The notes under the pieces: model-generated
What the model was told of the DNA's origin: nothing
What the model saw: only the letters and a program-made list of their open reading frames with translations
Database searches by the model: none
Origin: Ramlibacter tataouinensis TTB310
GTDB lineage: Bacteria; Pseudomonadota; Gammaproteobacteria; Burkholderiales; Burkholderiaceae_C
Direction: 5' to 3'
NCBI RefSeq assembly: GCF_000215705.1
Contig: NC_015677.1
Coordinates: 2,554,001-2,618,000, forward strand
Length of the DNA: 64,000 nucleotides
Program-made: the position numbers and the translations under genes
In this document: piece by piece, positions 6,874 to 16,924 of the stretch
Numbering within the stretch: position 1 is the stretch's first letter
Layout: every line of letters begins with the position of its first letter

Positions 6874-8571
6874 TCAGTCCCGGGCGTAGATGTCCACGTC
6901 CTTGGTCTCGCGGACGAACAGCATGCCGATCACGAAGGTCGCCGCGGCCACGATCACCGGGTACCAGAGGCCGTAGTAGATGTCGCCGGTGGCCGCGACC
7001 ATGGCAAAGGCCGTGGTGGGCAGCAGGCCGCCGAACCAGCCGTTGCCGATGTGGTAGGGCAGGCTCATGGAGGTGTAGCGGATGCGGGTGGGGAACATCT
7101 CCACCAGCATGGCGGCGATCGGGCCGTACACCATGGTCACCAGGATCACCAGGAACACCAGGATGGCCAGCACCATGGTCTTGTTCATCTTGGCCGGGTC
7201 GGCCGGCACGGTGAGGTTGGCCGCCTTGGCCGCGCCCGTCAGGTTCTGGCGGAACTCGGCGATGGACTTGGCGCTCTCGGCGGAGAAGGCGTTGCGCTGC
7301 GGGTTCAGCGTGGCCGCCGGCGCGGTCAGCACCTTGTCGCCCACGCTGATGGTGGCCGGCTGGCCCGCCGGTCCGGGCCGGTTCTCATAGGGGATGTAGG
7401 CCTGGGTCAGCGCCCGCTTGGCGATGTCGCAGGACGTGCGGAAGTCGATGTCGCGCGCGATCGGGCTGCCCTGGAACGAGCACTCCCGCGGGTCGGCGGT
7501 CACCACCACCTTGGTGGCCTGCTGGGCGGCCACCAGCGCCGGGTTGGCATAGTTCAGCAGCATGGGGAACACCGTGAAGTACGTGAGCGCGGCGATCAGG
7601 CAGCCCGCCATGATGATGATCTTGCGGCCGATGCGGTCGGACAGCACGCCGAACACGATGAAGAACGGCGTGCCGATGATCAGCGAGGCGGCGATCAGCA
7701 GGTTGGCGGTGGTGGTGTCGACCTTGGCGATGGTGGTCAGGAAGAACAGCGCGTAGAACTGGCCCGTGTACCAGACCACCGCCTGGCCGGCGGTCAGGCC
7801 GAGCAGCGCCAGGATCACGATCTTGAGGTTCTTCCACTCGCCGAAGGACTCGGACAGCGGCGCCTTGGAAGTCTTGCCCTCGGCCTTCATCTTCTGAAAG
7901 GCGGGCGACTCGTTCAGGCTCAGCCGGATCCACACCGAGATGCCCAGCAGCACGATGGACAGCAGGAAGGGAACGCGCCAGCCCCACTCGCCGAACTCCT
8001 TTTCGCCGACCATGTTGCGCACGCCCAGGATGACGATCAGCGACAGGAACAGGCCCAGCGTGGCCGTGGTCTGGATCCACGCCGTGTAGGCGCCGCGCTT
8101 GCCGTGCGGCGCGTGCTCGGCCACGTAGGTCGCCGCGCCGCCGTACTCGCCGCCCAGGGCCAGGCCCTGCAGCATGCGCAGCACGATCAGGATGACGGGC
8201 GCCGCCATGCCGATGGCGGCGTAGCCGGGCAGCAGGCCCACGATGAACGTGGACGCGCCCATGATCAGGATGGTGACCAGGAAGGTGTACTTGCGGCCGA
8301 TCATGTCGCCCAGGCGGCCGAAGACGATGGCGCCGAAGGGCCGCACCAGGAAGCCCGCCGCGAAGGCCAGCAGCGCGAAGATGTAGGCGGAGGTCGGATC
8401 CAGGCCCGAGAAGAACTGCCGCGCGATGATGGCGGCCAGCGAGCCGTAGAGATAGAAGTCGTACCACTCGAACACGGTGCCCAGCGAGGAGGCGAAGATG
8501 ACTTTCTTCTCCTCCCGCGTCATGGGTTGGGCCGTGGCCTTCGGGGGAATACCGGCTGTGACGGTCGCCAT
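6874..8571 (-). CDS. MFS transporter, metabolite:H+ symporter (MHS/ShiA-ProP) type
   Basis: 565-residue inner-membrane permease of the major facilitator superfamily. The early SSLGTVFEWYDFYLYG segment is the hallmark of the metabolite:H+ symporter subfamily (ShiA, ProP, KgtP). GRLGDMIGRKYTF is the MFS loop 2-3 motif, repeated in the second half as SDRIGRK. The substrate cannot be read; organic acids or osmolytes are typical. Residues about 341-464 form an unusually long polar loop before a late helix, with two cysteines (364, 381), making the protein longer than the usual 430-450 residues. The ATG has GGAGACA before it. Transcribed alone, ended by the terminator at 6825-6852. Confidence 0.9.
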   Translation of the reverse strand: MATVTAGIPPKATAQPMTREEKKVIFASSLGTVFEWYDFYLYGSLAAIIARQFFSGLDPTSAYIFALLAFAAGFLVRPFGAIVFGRLGDMIGRKYTFLVTILIMGASTFIVGLLPGYAAIGMAAPVILIVLRMLQGLALGGEYGGAATYVAEHAPHGKRGAYTAWIQTTATLGLFLSLIVILGVRNMVGEKEFGEWGWRVPFLLSIVLLGISVWIRLSLNESPAFQKMKAEGKTSKAPLSESFGEWKNLKIVILALLGLTAGQAVVWYTGQFYALFFLTTIAKVDTTTANLLIAASLIIGTPFFIVFGVLSDRIGRKIIIMAGCLIAALTYFTVFPMLLNYANPALVAAQQATKVVVTADPRECSFQGSPIARDIDFRTSCDIAKRALTQAYIPYENRPGPAGQPATISVGDKVLTAPAATLNPQRNAFSAESAKSIAEFRQNLTGAAKAANLTVPADPAKMNKTMVLAILVFLVILVTMVYGPIAAMLVEMFPTRIRYTSMSLPYHIGNGWFGGLLPTTAFAMVAATGDIYYGLWYPVIVAAATFVIGMLFVRETKDVDIYARD

Positions 8572-8650
8572 GCTGTCTCCTGTGTAGTAGGAACTTTCAT
8601 CTTCGGCGACCGGCTGACGGAAAACTGACGAACAAGGGCTGGACCCGCTT

Positions 8651-10720
8651 TCAAGGGAAAGACCTCATGGGGTTAACCCTGGGCAGCAGGCTCGCCGCGA
8701 CCGCCACGGCCAGGCCGGCCGGCACGCCGAACACCGCGGCCGACACCGGATGGATGTCGAACCAGAGCATCTGCCCCGGTGGCCAGCCCAGCAGGGCGCG
8801 CACCGGTGGCGCATTCACGCCCATGTAGAACAGCGTCACCGCCAGCCCCGTGGCCATGCCCGCCACCGCCCCTGCCCGCGTGGTCCCGCGCCAGAAGATG
8901 CCCAGCAGCAGGGCCGGCACGAACGCCGAGGCCGCCAGCGAGAACGAGGCGGAGACCAGGGGCAGGATGCCGGCGGGCTTCTGCGAGGCGGCGACGGCCG
9001 CCAGCAGGGCCACGGCCAGCAGGGCGAACTTCGACAGGATGACGCGGTTCTGGTCGGACACGTTGCGCCGGATCTCCTGGCAGTACACGTCCCGCACCAG
9101 CGCATTGCTGATCGTCAGCAGCAGCCCGTCGGCGGTGGAGAGCGCCGCGGCCAGCCCACCGGCCGCCACCAGGCCGGACACCACGTAGGGCAGGCCGGCC
9201 AGCTCCGGCGTGGCCAGCATGATCAGGTCGGCGGCCATGCGGATCTCGCCCCACTGCAGGATCCGGTCCCCGTTGACGTCGCGCACCGTGAGCAGGGAGG
9301 GATCTACCCGGCTCCATTGCGCGATCCAGGCCGGCAGGGCGTCGTAGCTCGTGCCCACCAGGTTGTTCATGACCTCGAACTTCACCAGCACCGCCAGCGC
9401 CGGCGCGCTGATGTAGACCAGGGCGATGAAGAACAGCGACCAGGCCACCGACGCGCGGGCCTGCGCCACCGACGGCGTGGTGTAGTAGCGCGTGAGCAGG
9501 TGCGGCAAGCCGGCGGTGCCCAGCATGAGGCAGAACATCAAGGCCAGGAAATTGAGGCGGGACGACTGGTAGTCCCGCCGCTCCTGCGCGGTCCCGTCGG
9601 GGTCGCCCGCGTAGGGCACGGCTACCGGCGGCACGCCGCCCAGGGGCTGGGCGCGGTCCAGGCTCTCCTGCAGTTCGCGGCTCCACAGCTCACGCGCGGC
9701 CTCCGGGTCCTTGGGCAAGGCGGCCAGCGCGCGGCTGATCATCACGACCTGCTCGACGTCGGCGTCCTGCCGCCTGGCCTGGCGCAGCTGGGCCTGCAGC
9801 TCGCGCCGCCGTGCCTCCAGGGCCGCGGGGACATCCTCCAGGCTGCGCCGCAGCGCCTGTGCGCGCTGCTCGAAGATGCGGCGCACCTCCAGCTCCGCCG
9901 GATCCGCGGCCAGCTTGCGCTCGAGCTGCGTGATCTTCTCGACCTGCGGGCCGTAGACGAAGGGAGCGAGCGGGTTTCCCAGCTGCTTGTACGCCAGCCA
10001 GGACACGGGGATGAGAAAGGCCAGCAGGATGACCACGTACTGGGCCACCTGGGTCCAGGTGATGGCGCGCATGCCGCCCAGGAACGAGCACAGCAGCACG
10101 CCGCCCAGGCCCAGCAGGATGCCGATCTCGAACTGCACGCCGGTCAGGCGCGAGGCGATCAGGCCGATGCCGTAGATCTGGGCGACGACATAGGTGAAGG
10201 AACACAGCACCGCCGCCATGGCGGCGATCAGGCGCGGCCAGTGGCCGCCGTAGCGGACACCGAAGTAGTCCGGCACGGTGTACAGGTTCATGCGGCGCAG
10301 GTGCGGCGCGATCAGCAGCCCGACCAGGCAGAAGCCGCCGGTCCACCCGAGCAGGTAGGCGAACCCGCCCGGCTGCGACGGCGTGCCAGCGAAGCCCTGC
10401 AGGTACAGCGTCCCGGCCAGGCTGATGAAGGATGCCGCGCTCATCCAGTCAGCGGCGGTCGCCATGCCGTTGTAGACGGCCGGGATGCGCCGGCCGGCCA
10501 CGTAGTACTCCGAGGCCTCGGTGGTGCGGCCGTAGATGCCGATGGCGGCATACATCATGACGCTGGCGAACAGGAACACGGGCCCGAGCCAGAGCCTGGC
10601 CAGCCCCTGCTGCTCCAGCCCCCACATCAGCAGCAGGAAGGCCAGCAGGCCGACCACGTAGGCGCCGAACACCCTGTGCAGGCGGCTGCTGTAGCGGCTG
10701 CCGACGCCCGCTTCAGCCAT
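8651..10720 (-). CDS. Sodium:solute symporter, VC_2705/ActP-like subfamily
   Basis: 689-residue sodium:solute symporter of the group paired with DUF4212 proteins. Typical SSS segments are visible: SEYYVAGRRIPAVYNGMATA, ADWMSAASFISLAGTLY, the VPDYFGVRYGG loop, and ALSTADGLLLTISNALVRDVY. Two features are unusual. A charged, coiled-coil-like insert spans about residues 258-358, and residues 481-492 form an EF-hand-like loop with acidic/Asn ligands at positions 1, 3, 5 and 12. The substrate is probably a small carboxylate such as acetate, by family analogy only. The first 8 bases overlap the DUF4212 gene. Confidence 0.88.
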   Translation of the reverse strand: MAEAGVGSRYSSRLHRVFGAYVVGLLAFLLLMWGLEQQGLARLWLGPVFLFASVMMYAAIGIYGRTTEASEYYVAGRRIPAVYNGMATAADWMSAASFISLAGTLYLQGFAGTPSQPGGFAYLLGWTGGFCLVGLLIAPHLRRMNLYTVPDYFGVRYGGHWPRLIAAMAAVLCSFTYVVAQIYGIGLIASRLTGVQFEIGILLGLGGVLLCSFLGGMRAITWTQVAQYVVILLAFLIPVSWLAYKQLGNPLAPFVYGPQVEKITQLERKLAADPAELEVRRIFEQRAQALRRSLEDVPAALEARRRELQAQLRQARRQDADVEQVVMISRALAALPKDPEAARELWSRELQESLDRAQPLGGVPPVAVPYAGDPDGTAQERRDYQSSRLNFLALMFCLMLGTAGLPHLLTRYYTTPSVAQARASVAWSLFFIALVYISAPALAVLVKFEVMNNLVGTSYDALPAWIAQWSRVDPSLLTVRDVNGDRILQWGEIRMAADLIMLATPELAGLPYVVSGLVAAGGLAAALSTADGLLLTISNALVRDVYCQEIRRNVSDQNRVILSKFALLAVALLAAVAASQKPAGILPLVSASFSLAASAFVPALLLGIFWRGTTRAGAVAGMATGLAVTLFYMGVNAPPVRALLGWPPGQMLWFDIHPVSAAVFGVPAGLAVAVAASLLPRVNPMRSFP

Positions 10721-10982
10721 GCCCCGTTCCCGCCTCCGGATCCGCCTCGCCGGTGCCGGCCTCGGACCGGTTGACGGCCCAGGCGTCCACCGCCAGGACC
10801 AGGGTGAAGACGATGATGGCGCCTTGCGCCATCATCCAGTAGCTGAAGGGCCAATCGCCCAGCGTGAACTGCAGCTCGCGGGCGAAGAAGCACACGCCGA
10901 AGCTGGCGATGGCCCAGGCCAGCAGCAGCCCCGCCCGCAGGACCGCGAGCCGGCTCGTGCGTGGACGGGAAGACGAGCTCAT
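10713..10982 (-). CDS. DUF4212 small membrane subunit
   Basis: 89-residue protein with two predicted membrane helices (about residues 14-34 and 47-68) of the DUF4212 family, almost always encoded just before VC_2705-type sodium:solute symporters. The LLAWAIASFGVCFFAREL and FSYWMMAQGAIIVF stretches are typical. It overlaps the symporter start by 8 bases, so the two are translationally coupled and the protein probably acts as an accessory subunit. It lies 63 bases after ppsA on the same strand. Confidence 0.88.
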   Translation of the reverse strand: MSSSSRPRTSRLAVLRAGLLLAWAIASFGVCFFARELQFTLGDWPFSYWMMAQGAIIVFTLVLAVDAWAVNRSEAGTGEADPEAGTGHG

Positions 10983-11045
10983 CGGCTGATCTTCTCACCA
11001 CCGGGCCGGCCGCCGGTTAGGGGTTTTCTGGGTGAGGCGCGCGCC

Positions 11046-13439
11046 TCAGCGCTGCGCCAGGCGCTGCCAGGTGTCGATCACGCTGTCCGGGTTGAGCGAG
11101 ATGGAGGCGATGCCCTCCTGCGCCAGCCACAGGGCGAAGTCGGGGTGGTCGCTGGGCCCCTGCCCGCAGATGCCCACGTACTTGCCCTGCTTGCGGCAGG
11201 CCGTGATGGCGCGCGACAGCAGGGCCTTGACGGCCGGGTCGCGCTCGTCGAAATCGGCGGCCAGCAGCTCCAGGCCGGAATCGCGGTCCAGGCCCAGCGT
11301 CAGCTGGGTCAGGTCGTTCGAGCCGATGGAGAAGCCGTCGAAGTACTGGAGGAACTCGTCGGCCAGGATGGCGTTACTGGGCACCTCGCACATCATGATG
11401 AGCTTGAGTTCGGCCTCGCCCCGCCGCAGCCCGTGCTGCGCCAGCAGCTGCGTCACCCGGTCGGCCTGGCCCAGGGTGCGGACGAAGGGCACCATCACCT
11501 GCACGTTGACCAGGCCCATCTCGGCGCGCACCCGGCGCAGCGCCTCGCACTCCATGGCAAAGGCCTCGCCGAACTCCTGGCTGATGTAGCGAGCCGCGCC
11601 GCGGAAGCCCAGCATGGGGTTCTCTTCCTCGGGTTCGTAGCGCGAACCGCCGATCAGCTTGCGGTACTCGTTGCTCTTGAAGTCCGACAGCCGCACGATC
11701 ACCGGCTTGGGCCAGAACGCCGCGGCGATGGTGGCCACGCCCTCGGCCACCTTGTCCACGTAGAAGGCGCGCGGCGACGCATGGCCGCGGGCCACCGACT
11801 CCACCGCCTTCTTCAGGTCGGCGTCGACATTGGGGTAGTCGAGGATGGCCTTGGGATGCACGCCGATGTTGTTGTTGATGATGAACTCCAGGCGCGCCAG
11901 CCCCACCCCTTCGTTGGGCAGCTGGGCGAAGTCGAAGGCCAGCTGGGGGTTGCCCACGTTCATCATGATCTTGGTGTCGATGCGCGGCATCTCGCCGCGC
12001 TTGACCTCGTTCACCTCGGTCTCCAGCAGGCCGTCGTAGATGAAGCCGGTGTCGCCCTCGGCGCAGCTGACGGTGACCAGCGTGCCGTCCTTGAGCAGGG
12101 CGGTGGCGTCGCCGCAGCCCACCACGGCGGGGATGCCCAGTTCGCGCGCGATGATGGCGGCGTGGCAGGTGCGCCCGCCGCGGTTGGTGACGATGGCGCT
12201 GGCGCGCTTCATGACCGGCTCCCAGTTCGGGTCGGTCATGTCCGTCACCAGCACGTCGCCGGCCTGCACGCGGTCCATCTCGGAGATGCTGTGCACCAGC
12301 CGCACCGGGCCGGTGCCTATCTTCTGGCCGATGGCGCGCCCCTCGGCCAGCACGCTGCCCTTGCCCTTGAGCTTGTAGCGCAGCTCGGCCTTGCCCTGCT
12401 GCTGGCTCTTCACCGTCTCCGGCCGCGCCTGCAGGATGTAGAGCTGGCCGTCCTGGCCGTCCTTGCCCCACTCGATGTCCATGGGCCGGCCGTAGTGCTG
12501 CTCGATCACCAGGGCGTACCTCGCCAACTGCTCGACGTCCTTGTCGGTAAGCGAGTAGCGGTTGCGCTGCTCCAGCGGCACGTCCACCGTCTTGACCAGC
12601 TTGCCGGTGGATGCCTTCTCCTGCGCGCTGCTGAACACCATCTGGATCAGCTTGGAACCCAGGTTGCGGCGGATCACCGCGCGCCTGTCTTCGCGCAGCA
12701 TGGGCTTGTGCACGTAGAACTCGTCGGGATTCACCGCGCCCTGCACCACCGTCTCGCCCAGGCCGTAGCTGGAGGTGATGAAGACCACGTCCTCGAAGCC
12801 GGACTCGGTGTCGATGGTGAACATCACGCCGGCCGCGCCCAGGTCGCTGCGCACCATGCGCTGCACGCCCGCCGACAGCGCCACGTCGGCATGGGCGAAG
12901 CCCTTGTGCACGCGGTAGCTGATGGCGCGGTCGTTGTAGAGGGAGGCGAACACCTCCTTCATCTTGTGCAGCACGTCCTCGATGCCCACCACGTTCAGGA
13001 AGGTCTCCTGCTGCCCCGCGAAGGACGCGTCCGGCAGGTCCTCGGCCGTGGCCGAGGACCGCACGGCGAAGCTGGCCTGGGCATGGCCGCCCGAGAGCGT
13101 GGCGAAGGCCTCGCGGATGGCGGCCTCCAGGTCGGCAGGGAAGGGTTGCGCTTCCACCCAGCCGCGGATCTCGGCGCCGGCGACGGCCAGGGCACGCACG
13201 TCCTCGGTGTCCAGGGTTTCCAGCCGCGCCTGGATCTTCCGGTCCAGGCCCGCATGCGCGAGGAACTGCCGGAATGCATGTGCGGTGGTGGCGAAACCGG
13301 TGGGAACGCGCACGCCCTCGGGCAGCTGCGAGATCATCTCGCCGAGGCTGGCGTTCTTGCCGCCGACCGCCTCGACGTCGCTCATCCTCAGGTTCTCAAA
13401 CGGTACGACCAAGGCGGTCGCGCTGAACAATGCAGACAT
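11046..13439 (-). CDS. ppsA: Phosphoenolpyruvate synthase
   Basis: 797-residue PEP synthase converting pyruvate and ATP to PEP, AMP and phosphate in gluconeogenesis. It opens with the nucleotide-binding domain ([12 protein letters not shown]), has the phosphohistidine swivel motif [17 protein letters not shown] near residue 424, and ends with the TIM-barrel catalytic domain containing VCGQGPSD-like and [15 protein letters not shown] motifs. The ATG at 13439 gives the standard family N-terminus and has GGAG upstream. It diverges from ppsR, which encodes its regulatory kinase/phosphotransferase, confirming the identity. Confidence 0.97.
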   Translation of the reverse strand: MSALFSATALVVPFENLRMSDVEAVGGKNASLGEMISQLPEGVRVPTGFATTAHAFRQFLAHAGLDRKIQARLETLDTEDVRALAVAGAEIRGWVEAQPFPADLEAAIREAFATLSGGHAQASFAVRSSATAEDLPDASFAGQQETFLNVVGIEDVLHKMKEVFASLYNDRAISYRVHKGFAHADVALSAGVQRMVRSDLGAAGVMFTIDTESGFEDVVFITSSYGLGETVVQGAVNPDEFYVHKPMLREDRRAVIRRNLGSKLIQMVFSSAQEKASTGKLVKTVDVPLEQRNRYSLTDKDVEQLARYALVIEQHYGRPMDIEWGKDGQDGQLYILQARPETVKSQQQGKAELRYKLKGKGSVLAEGRAIGQKIGTGPVRLVHSISEMDRVQAGDVLVTDMTDPNWEPVMKRASAIVTNRGGRTCHAAIIARELGIPAVVGCGDATALLKDGTLVTVSCAEGDTGFIYDGLLETEVNEVKRGEMPRIDTKIMMNVGNPQLAFDFAQLPNEGVGLARLEFIINNNIGVHPKAILDYPNVDADLKKAVESVARGHASPRAFYVDKVAEGVATIAAAFWPKPVIVRLSDFKSNEYRKLIGGSRYEPEEENPMLGFRGAARYISQEFGEAFAMECEALRRVRAEMGLVNVQVMVPFVRTLGQADRVTQLLAQHGLRRGEAELKLIMMCEVPSNAILADEFLQYFDGFSIGSNDLTQLTLGLDRDSGLELLAADFDERDPAVKALLSRAITACRKQGKYVGICGQGPSDHPDFALWLAQEGIASISLNPDSVIDTWQRLAQR

Positions 13440-13639
13440 GGGAAAGCTCCGGAAGTTGAAATCGGTGCGGCATCCCCCGGCATCGGCGCGGGACGCGCTT
13501 TCCCATGACACGGCGTGCGGCTTTGTGCTTGTTCTCGTGGGCGGCAGCGGGGCATGGAAGGGAGAATCTGATAATCGCGATTCATTGTAGGCGGCAGCGC
13601 GCCGGCGCGGGCCTGCCCCCACCCGAAAGAGCAGCACCC

Positions 13640-14461
13640 ATGCCCACCCGCACCGTGTTCTTCATCTCCGACGGCACCGGCATCACGGCCGAGACCTTCG
13701 GCAACGCCATCCTGGCGCAGTTCGAGTTCAAGCCGCGCCACGTGCGCCTGCCCTTCATCGACAGCGTGGACAAGGCCCACCAGGTGGTGCGCCAGGTCAA
13801 CCACACGGCTGAGCTGGAGGGGCGCCGGCCCATCGTTTTCACCACGCTGGTGAACGTGGAGATCCTGCAGGTCATCGAGCAGGGCTGCAAGGCCATGCTG
13901 CTGGACATGTTCGGCACCTTCGTGCGCCCGCTGGAGATCGAGCTGGGCATGAAGTCCAACCACCGGGTGGGCCGCTTCTCGGACATCAGCAAGAACCAGG
14001 CGTACCACGACCGCATCGAGGCCATCAACTTCAGCCTGGCGCACGACGACGGCCAGAGCAACCGCGACCTGGAACAGGCCGACGTGATCCTGGTGGGCGT
14101 CAGCCGCAGCGGCAAGACGCCCACCTCGCTCTACCTGGCCATGCAGTACGGCCTGAAGGCGGCCAACTACCCGCTGATCCCGGACGACTTCGAACGCCAG
14201 CAGCTGCCCGGCGCCCTGCTGCCGCACCGCAAGAAGATCTTCGGCCTGACCATCCAGCCCGAGCGCCTGTCCGAGATCCGCAACGAGCGGCGCCCGAATT
14301 CGCGCTACGCCGCGCTGGAGAACTGCCGCATGGAGGTTGCCGAGGCCGAGGCCATGATGCGGCGCGCCGGCATCCGCTGGCTGTCCACCACCACCAAGTC
14401 GATCGAGGAGATCGCCACCACCATCCTGCAGGAGGTGCGGCCCGAGCGGCTCGAGTACTAG
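13640..14461 (+). CDS. ppsR: PEP synthase regulatory kinase/phosphorylase PpsR
   Basis: 273-residue DUF299 protein that inactivates PEP synthase by ADP-dependent phosphorylation of its threonine and reactivates it by phosphorolysis. The start [13 protein letters not shown] and the P-loop GVSRSGKT at residues 153-160 are diagnostic, as is [11 protein letters not shown]. Divergent neighbour of ppsA, its known target. The ATG at 13640 was preferred over upstream in-frame starts because it gives the conserved family N-terminus after a GAAAGAG-type ribosome site. Confidence 0.96.
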   Translation: MPTRTVFFISDGTGITAETFGNAILAQFEFKPRHVRLPFIDSVDKAHQVVRQVNHTAELEGRRPIVFTTLVNVEILQVIEQGCKAMLLDMFGTFVRPLEIELGMKSNHRVGRFSDISKNQAYHDRIEAINFSLAHDDGQSNRDLEQADVILVGVSRSGKTPTSLYLAMQYGLKAANYPLIPDDFERQQLPGALLPHRKKIFGLTIQPERLSEIRNERRPNSRYAALENCRMEVAEAEAMMRRAGIRWLSTTTKSIEEIATTILQEVRPERLEY

Positions 14462-14496
14462 GCGCTCCCATCACCTCAGGCTCCGCGCCCTGGTCA

Positions 14497-14533
14497 ATAG
14501 GTGAAATAAATCGCTGCAATTGTTCCTATTCAA
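14497..14533 (+). promoter_or_regulatory. Candidate OxyR operator of ahpC
   Basis: The first 15 bases fit the OxyR half-motif ATAGnTnnnAnCTAT except for the last tetranucleotide (AAAT); after 7 bases an ATTG-led second element follows more weakly. Overlapping it is a perfect inverted repeat GCAATTG-N8-CAATTGC (14516-14537). The position, about 75-110 bases before the ahpC ATG, suits a peroxide-responsive activator. Motif matching was by eye. Confidence 0.35.
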
Positions 14534-14609
14534 TTGCCTCATCGGGGCGCACCCCCTAACCTATTGCCTCCCCCGCACAACCCTCAACCCGACAAGAGAG
14601 GAACCCGCA

Positions 14610-15173
14610 ATGTCCCTGATCAACACGCAAGTCGTCCCGTTCAAAACCACGGCATTCCACAACGGCAAGTTCGTCCCGGTCAGCGATGAGTCGCTCAAGG
14701 GCAAGTGGTCCGTCCTGATCTTCATGCCGGCAGCGTTCACCTTCAACTGCCCGACCGAAGTGGAAGACGCGGCAGAAAACTATGCCGAGTTCCAGAAGCT
14801 GGGCGCAGAGGTCTACATCGTCACCACCGACACGCACTTCTCGCACAAGGTGTGGCACGAGACCTCCGCGGCCGTGGGCAAGGCGAAGTTCCCCCTGGTC
14901 GGCGACCCGACCCACACGCTGACCAATGCCTTCGGCGTGCACATCCCGGAGGAAGGTCTGGCGCTGCGCGGCACCTTCATCGTCAACCCGGAAGGCGTCG
15001 TCAAGACGGCGGAGATCCACTCCAACGAGATCGCCCGTGATGTCAAGGAGACGCTGCGCAAGCTCAAGGCTGCCCAGTACACCGCCGCCCACCCGGGCGA
15101 AGTCTGCCCGGCCAAGTGGAACGAAGGCGCCAAGACGCTGAAGCCTTCGCTGGACCTGGTGGGAAAGATCTGA
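14610..15173 (+). CDS. ahpC: Alkyl hydroperoxide reductase subunit C
   Basis: 187-residue typical 2-Cys peroxiredoxin reducing H2O2 and organic peroxides in the cytosol. The peroxidatic Cys47 lies in AAFTFNCPTE and the resolving Cys166 in HPGEVCPAKW; these are its only cysteines. The ATG at 14610 follows AGAGAGG and gives the standard MSLINTQV N-terminus. AhpF, its dedicated reductase, follows 122 bases later beyond a hairpin/T-run that may reduce read-through, so more AhpC than AhpF could be made. A possible OxyR site lies upstream. Confidence 0.97.
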   Translation: MSLINTQVVPFKTTAFHNGKFVPVSDESLKGKWSVLIFMPAAFTFNCPTEVEDAAENYAEFQKLGAEVYIVTTDTHFSHKVWHETSAAVGKAKFPLVGDPTHTLTNAFGVHIPEEGLALRGTFIVNPEGVVKTAEIHSNEIARDVKETLRKLKAAQYTAAHPGEVCPAKWNEGAKTLKPSLDLVGKI

Positions 15174-15226
15174 CCCCAGGCGCCTGAGCGCCACACCGGC
15201 CCGGGCGCGCCGCCGGGGTCGCCCAC

Positions 15227-15257
15227 AAGGCCCGGGTGCCGCGGTTCCCGGGCCTTT
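15227..15257 (+). terminator. Terminator/attenuator between ahpC and ahpF
   Basis: AAGGCCCGGG (15227-15236) pairs perfectly with CCCGGGCCTT (15247-15256) and ends in TTT. The T-tract is short, so partial termination is likely. This would set the AhpC:AhpF ratio. Confidence 0.65.
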
Positions 15258-15295
15258 GCATTCCGCCGTTCGATTGATCACCCAAGGGAGTTCCC

Positions 15296-16855
15296 ATGCT
15301 CGACGCCAGCCTCAAAGCCCAGCTTGCCGCTTACATGGAGCGCATCTCGCAGCCGGTGGAGATCACCGCCGCGCTGGACGACACCCCTGCCTCGCGCGAC
15401 ATGCAGGCGCTGCTCAGGGACATTGCCGAGACCTCGCCGCTGGTGCGCGTGACCGAAACCCAAGGCGGCCCCTACCGCACCCCGTCGTTCGCTATCAACC
15501 GCCCGGGCGAGAACCACGGCCCGCGCTTTGCCGGCCTGCCCATGGGGCACGAGTTCACCTCGCTGGTGCTGGCGCTGCTGCAGGTCGGCGGCTACCCGCC
15601 CAAGGTCGAACAGGCCGTGCTGGAGCAGATCCGCGCGCTGGAAGGCGACTTCGAGTTCGAGGTCTACGTCTCCCTGTCTTGCCACAACTGCCCGGACGTG
15701 GTGCAGGCGCTGAACCTGATGGCGGTGCAGAACCCGCGCATCAAGACCACCATGGTCGAAGGCAGCCTGTTCCAGCAGGAGGTCGAGGAGCGCCAGATCA
15801 TGGGCGTGCCCACGGTGTTCCTCAACGGCACCCTGTTCGACACCGGCCGCATGAGCCTGGAGGAGATCCTGGCCAAGATCGACAAGGGCGGCGTCGAGCG
15901 CGAAGCCAGGAAGATCGCCCAGAAGGACCCGTTCGACGTGCTGATCGTCGGCGGCGGGCCGGCCGGCGCGGCGGCGGCGGTCTACGCCGCGCGCAAGGGC
16001 ATCCGCACCGGCGTGGCGTCCGAGCGCTTCGGCGGCCAGGTGCTGGACACCCTGGGCATCGAGAACTTCGTCTCGGTCAAGGAGACCGAGGGGCCGAAGT
16101 TCGCGCTGGCGCTGGAGGAGCACGTGCGCCACTACGACGTGGACATCATGAACCTGCAGCGGGCCAAGGCGCTCAAGCCGGGCCAGGACCTGATCGAAAT
16201 CGAGTTGGAGAGCGGCGCCGCGCTCAAGGCCAGGAGCGTGATCGTGACCACCGGCGCGCGCTGGCGCAACATCAACGTGCCCGGCGAGCAGGAGTACAAG
16301 AACAAGGGCGTGGCCTACTGCCCGCATTGCGACGGCCCGCTGTTCAAGGGCAAGCGGGTGGCCGTGATCGGCGGCGGCAACTCCGGCGTGGAGGCCGCGA
16401 TCGACCTGGCCGGCATCGTCGGCCACGTGACCCTGGTCGAGTTCGACACCAAGCTGCGCGCCGACGCGGTGCTGCAGCGCAAGCTTGCCAGCCTGCCCAA
16501 CGTGGAGGTGGTGCTGAACGCGCAGACCACCGAGATCACCGGCGACGGCCAGAAGGTCAACGGGCTGGTCTACAAGGACCGCGCCTCCGGCGAGAGCCGG
16601 CGCGTGGCGCTGGAAGGCGTGTTCGTGCAGATCGGCCTGGTGCCCAACACCGACTGGCTCAAGGGCACGGTGGAGCTCTCGCGCTACGGCGAGATCGTGG
16701 TCGACGCCAAGGGCCAGACCTCGGTGCCCGGCGTGTTCGCTGCGGGCGACGCCACCACCGTGCCGTTCAAGCAGATCATCATCGCGGCCGGCGAAGGCGC
16801 GAAGGCGGCGCTGAGCGCCTTCGATCACCTCATCCGAACCAGCGCGCCGGCGTGA
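15296..16855 (+). CDS. ahpF: Alkyl hydroperoxide reductase subunit F
   Basis: 519-residue flavoprotein disulfide reductase that passes electrons from NADH to AhpC. The N-terminal tandem thioredoxin-fold domain has CHNC (Cys129/Cys132). The thioredoxin-reductase-like part has the FAD motif [13 protein letters not shown] near residue 216, CPHC (Cys342/Cys345), the second dinucleotide motif AVIGGGNSG, and the C-terminal [15 protein letters not shown] block. Full family length. It follows ahpC in the same direction, separated by an attenuator-like hairpin. Confidence 0.97.
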   Translation: MLDASLKAQLAAYMERISQPVEITAALDDTPASRDMQALLRDIAETSPLVRVTETQGGPYRTPSFAINRPGENHGPRFAGLPMGHEFTSLVLALLQVGGYPPKVEQAVLEQIRALEGDFEFEVYVSLSCHNCPDVVQALNLMAVQNPRIKTTMVEGSLFQQEVEERQIMGVPTVFLNGTLFDTGRMSLEEILAKIDKGGVEREARKIAQKDPFDVLIVGGGPAGAAAAVYAARKGIRTGVASERFGGQVLDTLGIENFVSVKETEGPKFALALEEHVRHYDVDIMNLQRAKALKPGQDLIEIELESGAALKARSVIVTTGARWRNINVPGEQEYKNKGVAYCPHCDGPLFKGKRVAVIGGGNSGVEAAIDLAGIVGHVTLVEFDTKLRADAVLQRKLASLPNVEVVLNAQTTEITGDGQKVNGLVYKDRASGESRRVALEGVFVQIGLVPNTDWLKGTVELSRYGEIVVDAKGQTSVPGVFAAGDATTVPFKQIIIAAGEGAKAALSAFDHLIRTSAPA

Positions 16856-16924
16856 TGCCGCCGGGCAAAGGCTGCGGGGTGGCGACTTGCGCCACAATCC
16901 CGCAGTTCTCTGTCCGGAGCATCC

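Noticed and set aside
6268..8628. 786-residue open frame opposite rpsF and the MHS transporter
   Set aside because: Low-complexity His/Gln/Arg/Gly composition and complete overlap with a clear membrane transporter.
10719..13508. 929-residue open frame opposite ppsA
   Set aside because: His/Arg/Gly/Ala-rich translation with no family features; it mirrors ppsA on the other strand, a high-GC artefact.
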